DNA of 64,000 nt from Mesorhizobium sp. (GCF_016793485.1 NZ_JAEULZ010000031.1:1-64000); one strand, 5' to 3'. Positions 8,533 to 19,528 are shown, numbered from the stretch's first letter. The notes: generated by a model not told the origin, from the sequence alone. Made by a program: numbers and translations.

Positions 8533-9420
8533 ATGAAGGGCATCATCCTTGCCGGCGGCAGCGGTACGAGGCTGTACCCGCTGACACTGGCCGTCTCGAA
8601 GCAGATACTGCCGATTTACGACAAGCCGATGATCTACTATCCGCTCAGCGTGCTGATGCTGGCGGGTATCCGGGAAATCCTCGTCATTTCGACGCCGCGC
8701 GACCTGCCGATGTTTCAGCAACTGCTCGGTGACGGATCAGAGTTCGGCGTGACCTTCTCCTACGCCGAACAGGATCAGCCGCGCGGCTTGGCGGAAGCCT
8801 TCATCATTGGCCGTGACTTCATCGGCGACGCCGCCGTTGCGATGGTGCTCGGCGACAATATCTTTTTCGGCGCGGGCCTGTCGCAGATATGCCAGAGCGC
8901 CGTGGCCGAGATGCAGGGAGCTTCGGTCTTTGCGTATCAGGTGGACCATCCGCAGCGGTACGGCGTCGTCACGTTCGACCGAGATACCGGGCAGGCCCTG
9001 ACGATCGAGGAGAAGCCGGTGCGGCCGACCTCGAACTGGGCGGTGACCGGACTCTATCTTTACGACAACGACGTGGTGAACATTGCCTCGACCATCGTCC
9101 CCTCCGCGCGAGGCGAGCTTGAGATCACAGCCGTCAACAATGCCTATCTCGAGCGGGGAAGGTTGCGCGTCCACAGGTTGGGGCGCGGCTTTGCCTGGCT
9201 CGACACTGGAACCCACGACAGTCTGCACGATGCGTCGTCCTTCGTGCGGACCATCGAGCATCGTCAGGGCATCAAGATTGCCTGTCCCGAGGAAATCGGC
9301 ATCGAGATGGGCTGGCTGGATGCCGAACGAGCCCACAAGCGGATCGAGAAGCTGGGCGACAACGAATATTCCCGCTACCTGAAGCGGCGCATCGCGGAAA
9401 TGGCCGAGCAGAATGGTTGA
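8533..9420 (+). CDS. rfbA: glucose-1-phosphate thymidylyltransferase
   Basis: First step of dTDP-L-rhamnose synthesis: glucose-1-phosphate + dTTP to dTDP-glucose. The 295-residue protein shows the nucleotidyltransferase signature [11 protein letters not shown] (8-18), then [15 protein letters not shown], a GDN metal site in VLGDNIFFG, and EEKP near residue 160. Length matches the RmlA family. It starts the rfbA-rfbC-rfbB-rfbD set, and its stop overlaps the rfbC start by eight bases, which suggests coupled translation. Confidence 0.97.
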   Translation: MKGIILAGGSGTRLYPLTLAVSKQILPIYDKPMIYYPLSVLMLAGIREILVISTPRDLPMFQQLLGDGSEFGVTFSYAEQDQPRGLAEAFIIGRDFIGDAAVAMVLGDNIFFGAGLSQICQSAVAEMQGASVFAYQVDHPQRYGVVTFDRDTGQALTIEEKPVRPTSNWAVTGLYLYDNDVVNIASTIVPSARGELEITAVNNAYLERGRLRVHRLGRGFAWLDTGTHDSLHDASSFVRTIEHRQGIKIACPEEIGIEMGWLDAERAHKRIEKLGDNEYSRYLKRRIAEMAEQNG

Positions 9421-9967
9421 GATCCGCAAGCTCGCGCTGGACGGCGTCTATGAAATCGTGCCCGCAAAACATGGCGACGAGCGTGGTTTCTTCTCCGAGA
9501 CCTACAACGCTGCATTGCTGGCCAAGCAGGGAATAGAACTCGCCTTCGTGCAGGATAATCAGTCTCTGTCGAAGTCAGCCGGCGTCCTGCGGGGACTTCA
9601 CTATCAACTGCCGCCTTTTGCCCAAGACAAGCTTGTCCGGGTGGTACGCGGCGCAATTCTGGATGTCGCGGTCGATATCCGCGCGAGTTCTCCAACCTAT
9701 GGCAAATGGCTGGCGTTGGAAGTCTCGGCGGAGAAGTGGAACCAGATCCTGGTGCCGAAAGGCTATGCGCATGGTTTCGTGACGCTCGTTCCAGACACGG
9801 AGGTGATCTACAAGGTCACGGACCGCTATGCGCCCGACCATGAGAGGTCCATACGCTTCGACGATCCCGCGCTTGGCATAGACTGGGGCTTCCCAACAGC
9901 CGGGGTGACGCTGTCGGCAAAGGATCGCGGGGCTCCCTTGCTCGCCGATGCCGAGGTCTTCAGCTAA
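9413..9967 (+). CDS. rfbC: dTDP-4-dehydrorhamnose 3,5-epimerase
   Basis: Third step of dTDP-rhamnose synthesis: double epimerisation of dTDP-4-keto-6-deoxyglucose. The 184-residue cupin-fold protein has the classic FSETYN segment, QDNQS, and RGLHYQ with the catalytic His63. The G-Y-A-H-G-F motif (about 118-123) is also present. The ATG lies inside the last codons of rfbA. The A-C-B-D order differs from the enterobacterial B-D-A-C order. Confidence 0.97.
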   Translation: MVEIRKLALDGVYEIVPAKHGDERGFFSETYNAALLAKQGIELAFVQDNQSLSKSAGVLRGLHYQLPPFAQDKLVRVVRGAILDVAVDIRASSPTYGKWLALEVSAEKWNQILVPKGYAHGFVTLVPDTEVIYKVTDRYAPDHERSIRFDDPALGIDWGFPTAGVTLSAKDRGAPLLADAEVFS

Positions 9968-10012
9968 ATTGCTTCAACGATTTGGTTCGCGTGTCGTACA
10001 ACCAGAGGCGTC

Positions 10013-11080
10013 ATGAATTTTCTTGTTACCGGCGGCGCCGGCTTCATCGGATCGGCAGTCTGCCGCCTGCTTTGCAGCAAGCCGGAAAACCGTGTCTTGA
10101 ATGTCGACAAGCTGACCTATGCGGGCAATCTTGCTTCACTTAATTCCATTGGCAACAATCCGAACTACAGCTTTGTGCAGGCGGATATCGGCGACGGGCC
10201 GCAGATTGGTGCGCTGCTGCGCAAGCACGAAATCGACGTCATCGTCCATCTGGCTGCTGAGAGCCATGTGGACCGTTCGATCGACGGACCTTCGGCCTTT
10301 ATCGACACGAACATTGTCGGCACCTTCCAGCTTCTGGCGGCGTCGCTGGAGTATTGGCGCGGTCTCACCGCGGATAGAAAGACGGCATTCCGATTTCATC
10401 ATGTGTCGACCGACGAGGTCTTCGGCGACCTGCCTTTCGATTCAGGAATCTTCACCGAAGATACGCCCTATGCGCCTTCGTCGCCCTACGCCGCGTCGAA
10501 GGCCGCATCCGATCACCTCGTCCGTGCGTGGCATTCCACCTATGGACTTCCCGTCGTGCTCTCCAATTGCTCCAACAACTACGGCCCATACCAGTTTCCG
10601 GAGAAGCTGATCCCGCTAGTCATCCTGAACGCCCTCCATGAAAAGCCCATCCCGGTCTACGGGACGGGAGCGAATGTTCGAGACTGGCTGTTCGTGGAAG
10701 ATCACGCGAAGGCTCTCGAAATCGTCGCGACGAGGGGTGTTGTCGGAGAAAGCTACAATATCGGCGGCAATTCGGAGCGCACCAATCTCGATGTCGTAAA
10801 GACCATCTGCGATGTGCTGGATCGCGTGAAACCGAAAGTGGCAGGCAGCTACAGCGACCTGATCACATTCGTCCAGGACCGACCGGGGCACGATCGGCGC
10901 TATGCGATCGACGCGGAGAAGATTCGCCGCGAATTGGGCTGGACGCCGGCGGAGACGTTCGAGACCGGGCTGGAACGAACCATCCGATGGTACATCGACA
11001 ATGACTGGTGGTGGCAGCCGATCCGGGGCGGGCACTACGCCGGCGAGCGGTTGGGACTGTCGAACGGGACCGCACCGTGA
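10013..11080 (+). CDS. rfbB: dTDP-glucose 4,6-dehydratase
   Basis: Second step of dTDP-rhamnose synthesis. This extended short-chain dehydrogenase of 355 residues has the NAD-binding GGAGFIG at 7-13, HVSTDEVFG, and the catalytic pair Tyr159/Lys163 in YAASK. The RmlB-specific [18 protein letters not shown] region follows. It is 45 bases after rfbC, with GAGG before the ATG. Its TGA overlaps the GTG start of rfbD. Confidence 0.97.
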   Translation: MNFLVTGGAGFIGSAVCRLLCSKPENRVLNVDKLTYAGNLASLNSIGNNPNYSFVQADIGDGPQIGALLRKHEIDVIVHLAAESHVDRSIDGPSAFIDTNIVGTFQLLAASLEYWRGLTADRKTAFRFHHVSTDEVFGDLPFDSGIFTEDTPYAPSSPYAASKAASDHLVRAWHSTYGLPVVLSNCSNNYGPYQFPEKLIPLVILNALHEKPIPVYGTGANVRDWLFVEDHAKALEIVATRGVVGESYNIGGNSERTNLDVVKTICDVLDRVKPKVAGSYSDLITFVQDRPGHDRRYAIDAEKIRRELGWTPAETFETGLERTIRWYIDNDWWWQPIRGGHYAGERLGLSNGTAP

Positions 11081-11958
11081 GGATCCTCGTCACGGGAAAA
11101 GAGGGCCAGGTTGCGAGAAGCCTCGAGCAACACGCCGAAACGATTGAGGGGATGGAACTCATCCGAGTCGGCCGGCCGGACTTCGACCTGCTGAACCCGG
11201 AAAGCGTCCGTGAGGCGATCGGCGCCGCCAAACCCGATATCGTCGTGTCTTCCGCTGCCTATACGGCTGTCGAACAAGCGGAAGCCGAGCCCGAACTGGC
11301 CTTCGGGGCAAATGCGATTGGAGCCGGGCTGGTTGCCGAGGCAGCGGCGGGAGCCGGCGCAGCCATCATCCACCTGTCGACGGATTTCGTGTTTTCCGGT
11401 ACGCAGTCCGGAGATCATATCGAAACAGACCCGACTGGGCCGCTGAGCATTTACGGACTCAGCAAGCTCGACGGCGAGCACAAGGTTGCAGCAGCAAATC
11501 CACGGCACGTCATCCTGCGCACCGCATGGGTCTACAGCCCGTTCGGCCGGAACTTCGTGAAGACGATGCTCGGCCTCGCCCGCGAGCGGGATACGGTCAG
11601 GGTGGTTGGCGACCAGTGGGGCAATCCGACTTCCGCGGGCGACATAGCGAAGGGGATTCTACGCATTGCTGCGCGTGTCAGTGAGCAGCGACCGAAATAC
11701 GGCGTCTTTCATCTCGCTGGGCAAGGCCACACGAGTTGGGCCGGTTTCGCACGCGAAATTTTCGCTGAGAGCGAGCGTCTTGGCGGTCCTTTCGCCGCAG
11801 TGCAGGAGATCACGACGGCCGAATTCCCAACCAAGGCGGCCCGTCCGCGAAATTCGCGACTTTCCTGCGCAAAGCTTTTCGACGCTTATCGCTGGCAGCC
11901 AGGACCATGGCAGGAGTCGCTTGGGCCTGTCGTGGCGCGCCTCCTTATCGAAGGGTGA
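11077..11958 (+). CDS. rfbD: dTDP-4-dehydrorhamnose reductase
   Basis: Last step: NAD(P)H reduction to dTDP-L-rhamnose. The 293-residue protein begins with GTG in the GTGA overlap with rfbB, giving the family-typical N-terminus [23 protein letters not shown], the STDFVFSG stretch and the catalytic YGLSK (Tyr-x3-Lys) are present. The C-terminal [12 protein letters not shown] resembles the substrate-binding R-P-x-x-S-x-L segment of RmlD. Its end overlaps the convergent O-antigen ligase-like gene by 14 bases. Confidence 0.95.
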   Translation: MRILVTGKEGQVARSLEQHAETIEGMELIRVGRPDFDLLNPESVREAIGAAKPDIVVSSAAYTAVEQAEAEPELAFGANAIGAGLVAEAAAGAGAAIIHLSTDFVFSGTQSGDHIETDPTGPLSIYGLSKLDGEHKVAAANPRHVILRTAWVYSPFGRNFVKTMLGLARERDTVRVVGDQWGNPTSAGDIAKGILRIAARVSEQRPKYGVFHLAGQGHTSWAGFAREIFAESERLGGPFAAVQEITTAEFPTKAARPRNSRLSCAKLFDAYRWQPGPWQESLGPVVARLLIEG

Positions 11959-13276
11959 TCTCAGGGCGGTCGTTCCACGACCCGATGTCTTCTGATGACA
12001 CAGTCATCGCATCATTGAGCAAAGAGGCACCGCTGGCGAGATAGCCGCCGGCGGCGAGGAACGCGATCAGCATCGCATCCAGAATGTCGTGGCCGAGCAG
12101 GATGCCCGTCGCGCCGCCCGTCAGATAGGTTATGACGACCACGACCAGCATCGTGGCGCCCAGCCTGGTCTCGACGGTCGAGGCTCGCCGTAGCGCGCCT
12201 ACTGCGATGCCGGCTGCAAACGCGAAGACCAGGAACAGAAAGATGGCGCCAAGAACACCCGTTTCCACCATGACAGTGAGAAGGCCATTGTGGAAATGGG
12301 TGTAGCCGCCCCTCAGACCGGCGTTCGACATGGCCTCCCACGTCATCGGTTTCGTCGATTGTGGCCCGGTTCCGATGATCGGGGCTCGTTGGATCGCGTC
12401 AATCGCCGTGCGCCACAGGACCAACCGACGGCCGAGCGATGAATCATAGTTGCCAAGTTCCTGTATCTGTCGCCAATCTTGCTTCAACGCTTCGAGACGC
12501 GGTGGAGCGGCATAAGCCGCCACGAGAGCCATGGCTGCCAGCGCAAGCGCCAGAACCGAAACGGTCCTGCGTGACAGGCTCTGTAACCAACAGTCGCGGA
12601 AAATCCACAGGATTGCCAAGCTCGACAGGAGGAGCGCGACCCAGGTGATGCGCGTTCCCGAATACAGGATAGCCATGGCGCCGGCGCAATAGGCTCCGAA
12701 AAAAAACGCCATTTCCCAAGTACGGCGGGCAACAAGCGATCCAGCGAGCGCCATGCTAGCGGTGAGGCAGGTCACCGTCGCAAACACGATCGGGTTCGAT
12801 GCCCCGCCCTCTGCCCGAATGCCAAGGGCGTGGAACTGGACCGCAGCCAAGACGAGCGCGCCATAGCAGCCCACCACGCTGCCGAAGACGGTGGCCCGGG
12901 CGACGGTTTCCTTGCGGGAAAGGCACCAGCTTGAATACAGGAACGGGAACATCAGGAAAGGTAGAACCGGAAGAGCGTCTTTCCATGCAGGATATGGGTT
13001 GGCGACGAGCGAGAGGAGGTAGGTCAGCGAATAGGCGACAAGCGGGGTGGCCAAGAGCATCATCACGCGATCCCTGCTGACGGGGATTATGCGCCTGCAA
13101 ACCTCGATGATGCCGCCCACCGCTCCGGCGATGACCGCGATGCTCGCTATGGAACCGGCGATTGGCGCTGCCGAAAAGCAGAGGAAAGTGTAGTGGGCGG
13201 TCCGGCGGTCATCATGCGCCAGAAGCCGGTTCATCATCACGAACAGTTTTTTCGGAGACTTGCCGGACCGGCTCAT
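11945..13276 (-). CDS. O-antigen ligase / polymerase-like membrane protein
   Basis: A 443-residue polytopic inner-membrane protein with roughly 11-12 hydrophobic spans. A larger periplasmic loop in the second half holds DYDSSLGRRLVLW-like sequence (YDSSLGRRLVLWRTAI), GTGPQS and FHNGLLTVMVETG. This is the arrangement of the Wzy_C family, where R and H in the loop serve ligation of O-antigen or polymerisation. YSGTRITWVALLLS is another family signature. WaaL and Wzy cannot be told apart by eye. I use the ATG at 13276 rather than the adjacent TTG. It neighbours the rhamnose genes on the opposite strand, so a surface-polysaccharide role is likely. Confidence 0.85.
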   Translation of the reverse strand: MSRSGKSPKKLFVMMNRLLAHDDRRTAHYTFLCFSAAPIAGSIASIAVIAGAVGGIIEVCRRIIPVSRDRVMMLLATPLVAYSLTYLLSLVANPYPAWKDALPVLPFLMFPFLYSSWCLSRKETVARATVFGSVVGCYGALVLAAVQFHALGIRAEGGASNPIVFATVTCLTASMALAGSLVARRTWEMAFFFGAYCAGAMAILYSGTRITWVALLLSSLAILWIFRDCWLQSLSRRTVSVLALALAAMALVAAYAAPPRLEALKQDWRQIQELGNYDSSLGRRLVLWRTAIDAIQRAPIIGTGPQSTKPMTWEAMSNAGLRGGYTHFHNGLLTVMVETGVLGAIFLFLVFAFAAGIAVGALRRASTVETRLGATMLVVVVITYLTGGATGILLGHDILDAMLIAFLAAGGYLASGASLLNDAMTVSSEDIGSWNDRPEITLR

Positions 13277-13565
13277 CAAGGCTCTGACCGCACGACCGCG
13301 GGCGCTCCCGTTAACGCGGCGGACCGTGAACCGCAGTTGCGGAATGCGCCTGCCAAGGCTCCACGGTGATACCGATGACTTCGCGACGCAAGCGGAAAAG
13401 CTTTCTAGGGAAAGCCCGCTCGGCGCAAATTCATGGTGGCAGGTGCGCTATCTTTGGACTGCATCCGCTTGAGAAATCAGTCGCTTGTGAGACTATCCGG
13501 GAAAATCTCTGCCTCGGCTAGTCGTCAACGTGGAGACTGCCCCTGCAGCGCCAAGAAGGCCCTCC
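13277..13565. promoter_or_regulatory. divergent intergenic region, ligase gene / cysD
   Basis: These 289 bases separate the leftward ligase-like gene from rightward cysD. A possible forward promoter is TTGAGA (13469-13474), 17 bases, then ACTATC (13492-13497). A small hairpin GCTTTC-TAGG-GAAAGC lies near 13400. I see no known riboswitch. Confidence 0.35.
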
Positions 13566-14471
13566 ATGCTTGCCAAATTGACCCACCTCGACCGGCTTGA
13601 AGCCGAGGCGATCCATATTTTCCGCGAAGTTGCCGCGTCGTTTTCGCGGCCCGTGATGCTTTATTCGGTGGGCAAGGATTCGTCCGTGCTCCTGCACCTT
13701 GCGATGAAGGCTTTCTATCCGGCCAAGCCGCCTTTCCCGTTCCTGCATGTCGACACGACCTGGAAGTTCCGCGAGATGATCGAGTTTCGGGACCAGATCG
13801 CTAAGAAACTTGGCTTCGACCTCCTGGTGCATGTGAATCAGGATGGCGTTCGCGACGGCATCAATCCCTTCGATCACGGCTCCAACGTGCACACCCACGT
13901 CATGAAGACCGTAGGTTTGCGGCAGGCGCTTGACAAATACCAGTTCGACGCGGCCTTCGGCGGAGCTCGTCGCGACGAGGAGAAGTCGCGCGCCAAGGAG
14001 CGTGTGTTCTCCTTCCGCAACGCGCAGCATGCGTGGGACCCAAAGCATCAGCGGCCGGAAATGTGGAAGATCTACAATACCCGCGTTTCGCCTGGCGAGT
14101 CGATCCGTGTCTTCCCGCTGTCGAACTGGACCGAGCTCGATATCTGGCAGTACATTCTGCAGGAGGACATTCCGATCGTGCCGCTGTATTTCGCCAAGAA
14201 GCGGCCGGTGGTCGAGCGCGACGGAATGCTGATCATGCGCGACGACGATCGAATGAAGCTGTTGCCGGGCGAGGTCATGGAGAACCGGCTGGTGCGGTTC
14301 CGCACGCTCGGTTGCTATCCACTGACGGGAGCGATCGACTCCGACGCCGACAGCCTAGAGGCCATCGTCGGCGAGATGCTGACGGCAAAAACGTCCGAGC
14401 GCCAGGGCCGTCTCATCGACCGCGACGAATCCGGGTCGATGGAAAAGAAGAAGCGCGAAGGGTATTTCTGA
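13566..14471 (+). CDS. cysD: sulfate adenylyltransferase subunit 2 (ATP sulfurylase, small subunit)
   Basis: With CysN it makes adenosine 5'-phosphosulfate (APS) from ATP and sulfate. The 301-residue N-type ATP pyrophosphatase has the PP-loop variant [14 protein letters not shown] (about 31-44), HVDTTWKF, and [16 protein letters not shown] chose the ATG at 13566 because AAGAAGG lies just upstream and the protein then begins [16 protein letters not shown] like its family. A GTG at 13530 would add 12 residues. It lies two bases before cysNC. Confidence 0.95.
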   Translation: MLAKLTHLDRLEAEAIHIFREVAASFSRPVMLYSVGKDSSVLLHLAMKAFYPAKPPFPFLHVDTTWKFREMIEFRDQIAKKLGFDLLVHVNQDGVRDGINPFDHGSNVHTHVMKTVGLRQALDKYQFDAAFGGARRDEEKSRAKERVFSFRNAQHAWDPKHQRPEMWKIYNTRVSPGESIRVFPLSNWTELDIWQYILQEDIPIVPLYFAKKRPVVERDGMLIMRDDDRMKLLPGEVMENRLVRFRTLGCYPLTGAIDSDADSLEAIVGEMLTAKTSERQGRLIDRDESGSMEKKKREGYF

Positions 14472-14473
14472 TC

Positions 14474-16411
14474 ATGCTTCCGCAGAGAGCCGAAATCGTG
14501 GCGGCAGCTGAAAATGTCCACGACTATCTCGAAAGCCAGAAACACAAGTCGCTGCTGCGCTTTCTGACTTGCGGTTCTGTCGATGATGGAAAATCGACAC
14601 TGATCGGACGCCTGTTGTCCGACACGCGGCAGATTTTCGAGGACCAGCTCGCCGCGCTGGAACGCGATTCCAAGAAGCACGGCACGACCGGCGACGATGT
14701 CGACTTCGCCCTTCTGGTGGATGGGCTGGAGGCTGAGCGCGAACAGGGCATCACCATCGACGTGGCCTATCGGTTCTTCGCCACGCCAAAGCGCAAGTTC
14801 ATCGTCGCGGATACGCCCGGCCACGAACAGTATACGCGCAACATGGCGACCGGCGCCTCGACGGCCGATCTTGCGATCGTGCTGGTGGATGCGCGCCACG
14901 GCGTGGTGTCCCAGACGCGTCGTCACTCGATCATCGCTTCGCTGCTCGGGATCAGGCATGTGGTCGTCGCGGTGAACAAGATCGACCTCGTCGGCTTCGA
15001 CCCGCAGGTCTTTGACAGGATCGCGCGCGACTATGAGGAGTTCGCCAAAAGCCTCAATTTCAGGTCGATTGTGCCGATTCCGATTTCCGCGCGTTATGGA
15101 GACAACGTCACCGCGCGTTCCGCCAATCTGAACTGGTATGCAGGCCCCACGCTGATCGAGCATCTCGAAACGGTGTCGGTGGACGACACCGCTGCAGAAG
15201 GCCCGTTTCGTTTTCCGGTGCAGTACGTCAACCGGCCCAACCTCGATTTTCGCGGTTACGCCGGCACCATAGCGACTGGATCTATCGCGGCGGGCGATGA
15301 GGTCGTGGTCGCCAAATCAGGCAGAACGGCACGCGTTAAGCGCATCGTCGCGCAAGGCGGCGATCTTGAAAGCGCGGTCAGCGGCCAGGCGATCACATTG
15401 GTGCTGGACAGCGAAGTCGAGATTTCCCGAGGCAACATCCTCGTCTCGCCGACGGCTCGCCCGCAGGTCGCCGACCAGTTCGCCGCGAACATCGTCTGGT
15501 TCGACGAAACAGCGCTTAAGCCCGGCCATTCGTATATCCTGCGAACAGAAACAGAGCAGGTTAGCGCGACGGTCACCGAACTCCGGCACAAGCTCAACAT
15601 AAACAACTTTGTTGAGGAGCCGGCGAAGATCCTCGAGATGAACGGGGTCGGTGTCTGCCACCTGTCGACCCAGACGTCGATCGCCTTCGATCCCTTCGCG
15701 GAGAATCGGGTCACCGGCGCCTTTATCCTGATCGACCGCATCACAAACGCGACCGTCGGCGCGGGGATGATCCTGCACGGCCTCAGGCGGTCACAGAACA
15801 TTCACTGGCAGTCGCTCGACATCGGAAGACTGGAGCGCTCGCAGGCGCTCGGCCAGCGCCCGGCGGTCTTCTGGTTCACCGGATTGTCGGGCTCCGGCAA
15901 GTCGACTGTCGCCAACCTTCTAGAGAAGAAACTGCATGCTTCGGGTCGCCATACCTATATCCTCGACGGCGACAATGTGCGGCATGGGTTGAACAAGGAT
16001 CTCGGCTTCTCGGAAGCCGACAGGGCGGAAAATATCCGCCGCGTAGCCGAGGTAGCCAAATTGATGGCGGATGCCGGCTTGATCGTGATTGTCTCCTTCA
16101 TCTCGCCTTTCCGCGCAGAACGGCAGATGGCGCGGGACCTGATGGAGAAAGGCGAATTTGTCGAAGTATTCGTCGATACGCCGTTCGAGGAATGCGCGAG
16201 GCGCGATCCCAAGGGGCTCTATTCCCGAGCGCTTTCGGGCGAGCTCAAGAATTTCACCGGAATCGATTCCCCTTACGAGGCGCCGGAAAAGCCGGAAGTC
16301 CACCTGAAGACTCTCGGCAATGCGCCTGAAGAAATGGTAGACATTCTGGAAAACTGGCTACGCGAGCGCGACAGTGCCCAGGAACAGTTCGAACAAGGTG
16401 ACGGCATCTAA
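14474..16411 (+). CDS. cysNC: bifunctional sulfate adenylyltransferase subunit 1 / adenylylsulfate kinase
   Basis: A 645-residue fusion. The N-terminal EF-Tu-like GTPase (CysN) has G1 GSVDDGKST at 34-42, [12 protein letters not shown] and NKIDLVGFD, and drives APS formation with CysD. The C-terminal APS kinase (CysC, from about 455) has its own P-loop GLSGSGKST at 470-478 and makes PAPS. The same architecture is known as NodQ in rhizobia. I do not call it nodQ because no nod genes are seen. Its 3' end overlaps cysQ. The kinase domain shows that PAPS, not only APS, is a product. Confidence 0.96.
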   Translation: MLPQRAEIVAAAENVHDYLESQKHKSLLRFLTCGSVDDGKSTLIGRLLSDTRQIFEDQLAALERDSKKHGTTGDDVDFALLVDGLEAEREQGITIDVAYRFFATPKRKFIVADTPGHEQYTRNMATGASTADLAIVLVDARHGVVSQTRRHSIIASLLGIRHVVVAVNKIDLVGFDPQVFDRIARDYEEFAKSLNFRSIVPIPISARYGDNVTARSANLNWYAGPTLIEHLETVSVDDTAAEGPFRFPVQYVNRPNLDFRGYAGTIATGSIAAGDEVVVAKSGRTARVKRIVAQGGDLESAVSGQAITLVLDSEVEISRGNILVSPTARPQVADQFAANIVWFDETALKPGHSYILRTETEQVSATVTELRHKLNINNFVEEPAKILEMNGVGVCHLSTQTSIAFDPFAENRVTGAFILIDRITNATVGAGMILHGLRRSQNIHWQSLDIGRLERSQALGQRPAVFWFTGLSGSGKSTVANLLEKKLHASGRHTYILDGDNVRHGLNKDLGFSEADRAENIRRVAEVAKLMADAGLIVIVSFISPFRAERQMARDLMEKGEFVEVFVDTPFEECARRDPKGLYSRALSGELKNFTGIDSPYEAPEKPEVHLKTLGNAPEEMVDILENWLRERDSAQEQFEQGDGI

Positions 16412-17216
16412 AGACCAAGCCATCCAGCGGCTTTTCGAGCAACTGGCGCTGGTGGCGGGCAGGAAGGTGCTGGAGATATTCCATGCAGGTTGCGAGGTCA
16501 GCGAGAAGCCGGACTCGTCGCCCGTCACAGATGCCGATCACGCAGCCGAAGCGATCATCCTCGATGGCTTGCGCACGGCCTACCCAGAGATCTCCTGCGT
16601 TGCCGAGGAGGAAGCTGCGGCCGGTATTCTGCCCGCGGACCTTGGGAACGCCTTTTTCCTGATCGACCCGCTGGACGGCACCAAGGAATTCATCAAGCGC
16701 AGCGGCGACTTCACCGTGAACATCGCCCTCGTTCGCGACGGAAATCCAGAGGTCGGCGTCGTCTATGCTCCGTACAGTGGACGCTTCTTCTCCGGGCGCC
16801 CGGGGATGGCCGAAATCCTCGATGTGGATGCGGAAGGGAAGATCGACACACGCCGCCCAATCTCTGTTCGTCACGGCTCATCGCCTTTAACCGTGGTCGC
16901 TAGCCGGTCGCACCGGACCGCGCAGACGGACGCCTTCATTCAGGAATGCGGACCAGTCGAGATCCTGTCGGTAGGCTCTTCGCTGAAGTTCTGCATGATC
17001 GCATGCGGGGAGGCGGACATCTATCCCCGTCACGGCCGCACGATGGAGTGGGATACGGCCGCTGGCGACGCCATCCTGCGCGCGGCGGGAGGTATGACGT
17101 ACATGACCGACGGCAACCCGCTGCCCTATGGCAAGCGCAATCAGGCTGACGAGAGCGACTTCGCAAATCCTGATTTCGTAGCGCGGGGCGCTACGCCTGG
17201 GGCGCCGCGCAGCTAG
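16398..17216 (+). CDS. cysQ: 3'(2'),5'-bisphosphate nucleotidase
   Basis: Hydrolyses PAP (3'-phosphoadenosine 5'-phosphate), the by-product of PAPS use, at the membrane face or in the cytoplasm. This inositol-monophosphatase-family protein of 272 residues has the metal motifs DPLDGTKEF (about 93-101) and [10 protein letters not shown] near the C-terminus. The start is uncertain: GTG at 16398 gives [10 protein letters not shown] and a 14-base overlap with cysNC, while GTG at 16374 would add eight residues. The pairing with a PAPS-making fusion fits sulfotransfer or sulfate assimilation. Confidence 0.92.
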   Translation: MTASKDQAIQRLFEQLALVAGRKVLEIFHAGCEVSEKPDSSPVTDADHAAEAIILDGLRTAYPEISCVAEEEAAAGILPADLGNAFFLIDPLDGTKEFIKRSGDFTVNIALVRDGNPEVGVVYAPYSGRFFSGRPGMAEILDVDAEGKIDTRRPISVRHGSSPLTVVASRSHRTAQTDAFIQECGPVEILSVGSSLKFCMIACGEADIYPRHGRTMEWDTAAGDAILRAAGGMTYMTDGNPLPYGKRNQADESDFANPDFVARGATPGAPRS

Positions 17217-17219
17217 GCG

Positions 17220-18362
17220 TTACTCGGCGGCAAGTTTCGCGGAGTTGCTGCCTATGAAATTGCGGACTGTCGAGATGATGCGGTCCTGATCGGACTTGCT
17301 CAGATAGGGATGCATCGGCAGGCATAGGATGCGCGAGGGCAGGGCCTCCGAAACGGGCAGGCCGCCGGGGGCGACAGGGTAGCGGTTGTACGCGACCTGG
17401 CTGTGCAGCGGCTTTACATAGTAGATTACCGACGGAATGCCGTTTTTCTGAAGATACGCCTTGAGCCCATCCCGATCTGGAGTCTCGATCGCGTATTGCG
17501 CCCAGGCGGAACGGGAGCCAGGAAGACTGGCTGACGCCTTGACGAAATCGCCGAGGCCTTCTGCATATCGCTGGGCGACAGCCTGCCGGGCGACCATCTC
17601 GTCTTCGAGGATGGCGAGCTTTTCGAGAAGGATCGCGGCCTGCAGTGTGTCGAGGCGTGAATTGATGCCGACATGGATGTTGTCGTACTGCGTTTCGCCC
17701 TTGCCGTGGAAAGCGAAGGAGCGCAGCTTTTCGGCCAGGGCGTCGTCATTGGTGAACATGGCGCCGCCATCCCCGTAGCAGCCGAGCGGCTTGGCCGGGT
17801 AGAAGCTGGTCGCCGCGACATGGCCGAACGAGCCGCACTTCCTGTTGCCGGCACTGCCGCCGATCGCCTGTGCGGCGTCCTCGATGACGAGCAGGTTCTC
17901 GCGCTCGGCGATCCGCATGACGGCGTCGTAGTCCGCGGCCAGGCCGAACAGATCGACCGGGATGATCGCCTTCGGCCTCAAGCGACCCTCCGACTTGATC
18001 ATCTTGATCGCGGCTTCGAGGCTGTCGATATCGATGTTGTAGGTCTCGGGATCGACATCGACGAAAACGGGCTCGGCCTTGGCGAGTGCCACGACTTCAG
18101 CGGTGGCCGCGAAGGTGAAGCTCGGCACGAACACAGCGTCGCCCGGACCGATGCCGGAGGCATAGAGCGGAAGCAGCAGGGCGTCGGTGCCGTTGGCGCA
18201 GGCAACGCAGTGCTTGACGCCGACATACTCGGCGAGCTTGGCCTCGAATTCGGCAACCTGCGGGCCGAGGATGTATCGTCCTTCTTCGACTACCTTGTCG
18301 ATGGCCGCTTTCAGGCGGTCGCCAATACGCTCGCGCTGAGCGCCAAGATCAATGAACTGCAT
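17220..18362 (-). CDS. DegT/DnrJ/EryC1/StrS sugar aminotransferase
   Basis: A 380-residue PLP enzyme that transfers an amino group to a keto sugar nucleotide. The PLP lysine is Lys191 in SFYPAKPLG. NGTDALLLPLYASGI and EDAAQAIGG (catalytic Asp before A-Q) are family motifs, and HVGINSRLDTLQAAIL also fits. The family includes WecE, ArnB, PerA-like and QdtB-like enzymes, and the exact keto sugar cannot be read off. It converges on cysQ with only three bases between. With the rhamnose genes it suggests amino-sugar-containing surface polysaccharide. Confidence 0.9.
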   Translation of the reverse strand: MQFIDLGAQRERIGDRLKAAIDKVVEEGRYILGPQVAEFEAKLAEYVGVKHCVACANGTDALLLPLYASGIGPGDAVFVPSFTFAATAEVVALAKAEPVFVDVDPETYNIDIDSLEAAIKMIKSEGRLRPKAIIPVDLFGLAADYDAVMRIAERENLLVIEDAAQAIGGSAGNRKCGSFGHVAATSFYPAKPLGCYGDGGAMFTNDDALAEKLRSFAFHGKGETQYDNIHVGINSRLDTLQAAILLEKLAILEDEMVARQAVAQRYAEGLGDFVKASASLPGSRSAWAQYAIETPDRDGLKAYLQKNGIPSVIYYVKPLHSQVAYNRYPVAPGGLPVSEALPSRILCLPMHPYLSKSDQDRIISTVRNFIGSNSAKLAAE

Positions 18363-18570
18363 GCGGTCGATTCACTTGCGGGAGGATATTCAGCCGCTGA
18401 TAGCAGACAAGATTCGCGCGAGAAAGCGAACCGAACGGCAAGCCCGTTGAGACCCAAGGGACCTGCGTTACCAGGAATTCTCAGTAAAGTGGGCGGATTG
18501 GACGGCTTTCTCCTTGGTTTTGGAGAGCCGGCGAATCTTCCGAAACATAAAGTGATCAATCTGTAGACTA
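18363..18570. promoter_or_regulatory. upstream region of the DegT-type aminotransferase gene
   Basis: These 208 bases lie between two leftward genes and must hold the promoter of the aminotransferase and the end of the kinase transcript. An imperfect hairpin with arms GGCT..CTCC and GGAG..AGCC lies near 18504-18530 but lacks a clear T-run on the leftward strand. I see no known regulatory element. Confidence 0.3.
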
Positions 18571-19497
18571 TCAGGTCGTCAGTTCGCGCCGCCAAGGTGG
18601 ATTTGCGCCGGCCCGCGATACGGTGATGGCGGCCGCCGCTGCGCCGAGAGACAGGGCGGCATGGATTGCGCTTTCGGAAAGCTTTGCGATCCCCGTCTTT
18701 GTCAGCGTCCTGCCCTCGAAAAGCGAGGCCAGCAGGCCGGCATTGAAGGTGTCGCCCGCGCCGACGGTATCGACAACGGTGACCGATTGAGGCGTCAGGA
18801 CCACCCTGTGGTTTTTCGTGTAGGCGACGATTTCTTTGCCACCACGCGTCACCACGATCAGTTTCGGTCCAACGGCGAGCCAGTTCGCCACGACCTCCTC
18901 GGCGGCACCAGCCCGGCCAAACCAGGCCAGATCCTCGTCGGAGAGCTTAAGAATATCGGCGGTCGCGATCATGCGCTCGACGCGTGCTTCGTGCTTGCCG
19001 CGGTCGGCGATGAAGGCCGGACGGATGTTGGGATCGAGCATCGTGACGCGCGTCGCCGACTCTCGCCGCATGAATTCTTCATAAGCCGATCCGCAGGGTT
19101 CGGAGATGAGGCTGATGCCGCCAAAAAGGAGAGCGTCTACATTGCCGTCGAGAACCGGCAGGTCGGCTTCCGACAGCATTCTCCCTGCCGTGCCTTCGTC
19201 GTAGAACATATAGCTGGCGTGGCCATCGACCAGCTTGACGAAAGCAAGCGTCGTTGGGCGGTCGGAAACATGCGCGTAGCGCGAGCCGACCCGGCTGGCC
19301 TTCAGCGTCTCGCGCAATTGTTCGCCGAACAAGTCGGAGGACAGGCCGGAGAAGAACTCGACCGGAACGCCGAGCCGTCCCAAGGCAATGGCCGAGTTGA
19401 ACACTGCCCCACCGGAATAGGGCGCGAAGGCCGGCTCATCGAGGGTTGAGCGGCGCGGCAGCATGTCGATCAACGCTTCGCCGCAACAGATGATCAT
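18571..19497 (-). CDS. PfkB-family sugar kinase, probable fructokinase
   Basis: A 308-residue ribokinase-fold enzyme that phosphorylates a sugar with ATP. The C-terminal PfkB signature VDTVGAGDTFNAGLL carries the catalytic aspartate and anion hole. The N-terminal GEALIDMLPRR and the double-glycine region GGAVFNSAIALGRLG are also present. The ATG at 19497 (MIICCGEALID) fits the family better than one seven residues upstream. It is third in a leftward set behind the ROK regulator and the FucU-like mutarotase. Fructokinase (FrcK-like) is inferred from the FrcB-like binding protein next door. Confidence 0.88.
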   Translation of the reverse strand: MIICCGEALIDMLPRRSTLDEPAFAPYSGGAVFNSAIALGRLGVPVEFFSGLSSDLFGEQLRETLKASRVGSRYAHVSDRPTTLAFVKLVDGHASYMFYDEGTAGRMLSEADLPVLDGNVDALLFGGISLISEPCGSAYEEFMRRESATRVTMLDPNIRPAFIADRGKHEARVERMIATADILKLSDEDLAWFGRAGAAEEVVANWLAVGPKLIVVTRGGKEIVAYTKNHRVVLTPQSVTVVDTVGAGDTFNAGLLASLFEGRTLTKTGIAKLSESAIHAALSLGAAAAAITVSRAGANPPWRRELTT

Positions 19498-19528
19498 CGT
19501 ACAGGCTCCCGGAATCACGCCGCTTGGA

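Noticed and set aside
13566..16411. nodPQ assignment for cysD-cysNC
   Set aside because: The architecture matches, but no nod box, nodulation gene or sulfotransferase is present, and cysQ adjacency favours a general sulfate-activation locus.
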